Positions 63,809-64,000 of a stretch of 64,000 bases of DNA are shown piece after piece. Origin of the DNA: an uncultured Dialister sp. (GTDB taxonomy: Bacteria > Bacillota > Negativicutes > Veillonellales > Dialisteraceae). The notes beneath the pieces are model-generated. The model was given only the letters and a program-made list of their open reading frames with translations, was not told the origin of the DNA and did no database searches. Position numbers and translations under genes: made by a program. The stretch spans positions 124,001 to 188,000 of the forward strand of contig UQJW01000002.1 of the NCBI GenBank assembly GCA_900541485.1. The letters run 5' to 3'. Each line of letters begins with the position of its first letter. Within the stretch, counting starts at the first letter, position 1.

Positions 63809-64000
63809 TTAAAATTTAAAATCCTTGGGACTAATCATAATCTGTACATCCCCGATAATCTGATCATATTTTATCCACCCATAAAATGAGTGCATGTCTC
63901 TATAATAAGTATAGTACCGATGACGTAAATTTCCATTCGCCGTATCAACAGACCATGAAATACTTACTGTATCCCTTGGTGTTAATTGGAGACTAAAGCC
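63809..64000 (-). CDS. Unrecognised protein, C-terminal 63 residues only
   Basis: An open minus-strand frame runs from the window edge to the TAA at 63809. The visible part is polar and aromatic-rich (RHRYYTYYRDMHSFYGW), suggests beta structure and ends in phenylalanine (SPKDFKF), compatible with but not proof of an exported or outer-membrane protein. I do not recognise it. It precedes pgi by about 27 nt and may be in the same transcript. Confidence 0.6.
   Translation of the reverse strand, partial: GFSLQLTPRDTVSISWSVDTANGNLRHRYYTYYRDMHSFYGWIKYDQIIGDVQIMISPKDFKF

Overview
The window looks like a chromosomal segment from a low-to-mid GC diderm Firmicute of the class Negativicutes (Veillonella/Dialister/Megasphaera-like). 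This is inference from gene content. Ribosome-binding sites, intrinsic terminators, the tRNA-Glu sequence and the TrmFO, HslUV, BirA and FMN-riboswitch genes are Firmicute-like. A secretin with a PilP-like partner implies an outer membrane. No sporulation genes, phage, transposase or CRISPR array were seen. No database search was possible.

Layout. Most genes lie on the minus strand. 1-7 kb: phoH (cut by the window edge), a radical SAM protein, nadE (+), a DEAD-box helicase, and the rpsF-ssb-rpsR operon. 7-15 kb: citC (+), a two-gene chromate transporter (+), a lactate-racemase homologue, an exported rhodanese, a HerA-like ATPase, a HAD phosphatase (+) and a MATE transporter with a long structured leader. 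15-28 kb: galE, galU, an MGDG-synthase-like glycosyltransferase, HU, mazG, a lipid flippase-like protein, mfd, folK-folB-folP and a DUF47/PhoU-like gene. 28-32 kb: the riboflavin operon ribD-ribE-ribBA-ribH behind an FMN riboswitch. 32-42 kb: tmk, prs-pth, glmU, a peptidoglycan-binding/3D-domain protein, glmS-trpS, a Yip1-like protein, sppA and tRNA-Glu. 42-53 kb: birA-bioY, coaX, hslV-hslU, and the yraN-yifB-dprA-topA-trmFO group. 53-64 kb: a GT39/ArnT-like glycosyltransferase (+), tRNA-Thr, a DUF2254 membrane protein (+), an SDR oxidoreductase, a TPR lipoprotein (+), an ABC-F protein, a secretin and PilP-like pair, pgi, and the 3' end of an unknown gene.

How the genes work together. Several units are coherent pathways: UDP-glucose/UDP-galactose supply (galU, galE) next to a nucleotide-sugar-dependent lipid glycosyltransferase; folate (folP, folB, folK); riboflavin; cofactor supply (nadE, coaX, birA/bioY); UDP-GlcNAc synthesis (glmS, glmU); and DNA uptake or repair (dprA, yifB/comM-like, topA, mfd). 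The secretin pair, with dprA and the comM-like gene, fits a type IV pilus/competence capability, though the pilus motor genes are outside the window.

No obvious new multi-gene system is visible; this is mainly housekeeping DNA. The observations most worth following are non-coding or architectural. A 45-bp near-perfect direct repeat flanks the DUF2254 gene, so that both the 3' end of the SDR gene and the tRNA-Thr promoter are preserved. Structured leaders that match no riboswitch I know precede the MATE, folP and GT39 genes. An attenuator-like hairpin precedes the DEAD-box helicase, whose motif II reads DEGD rather than DEAD.
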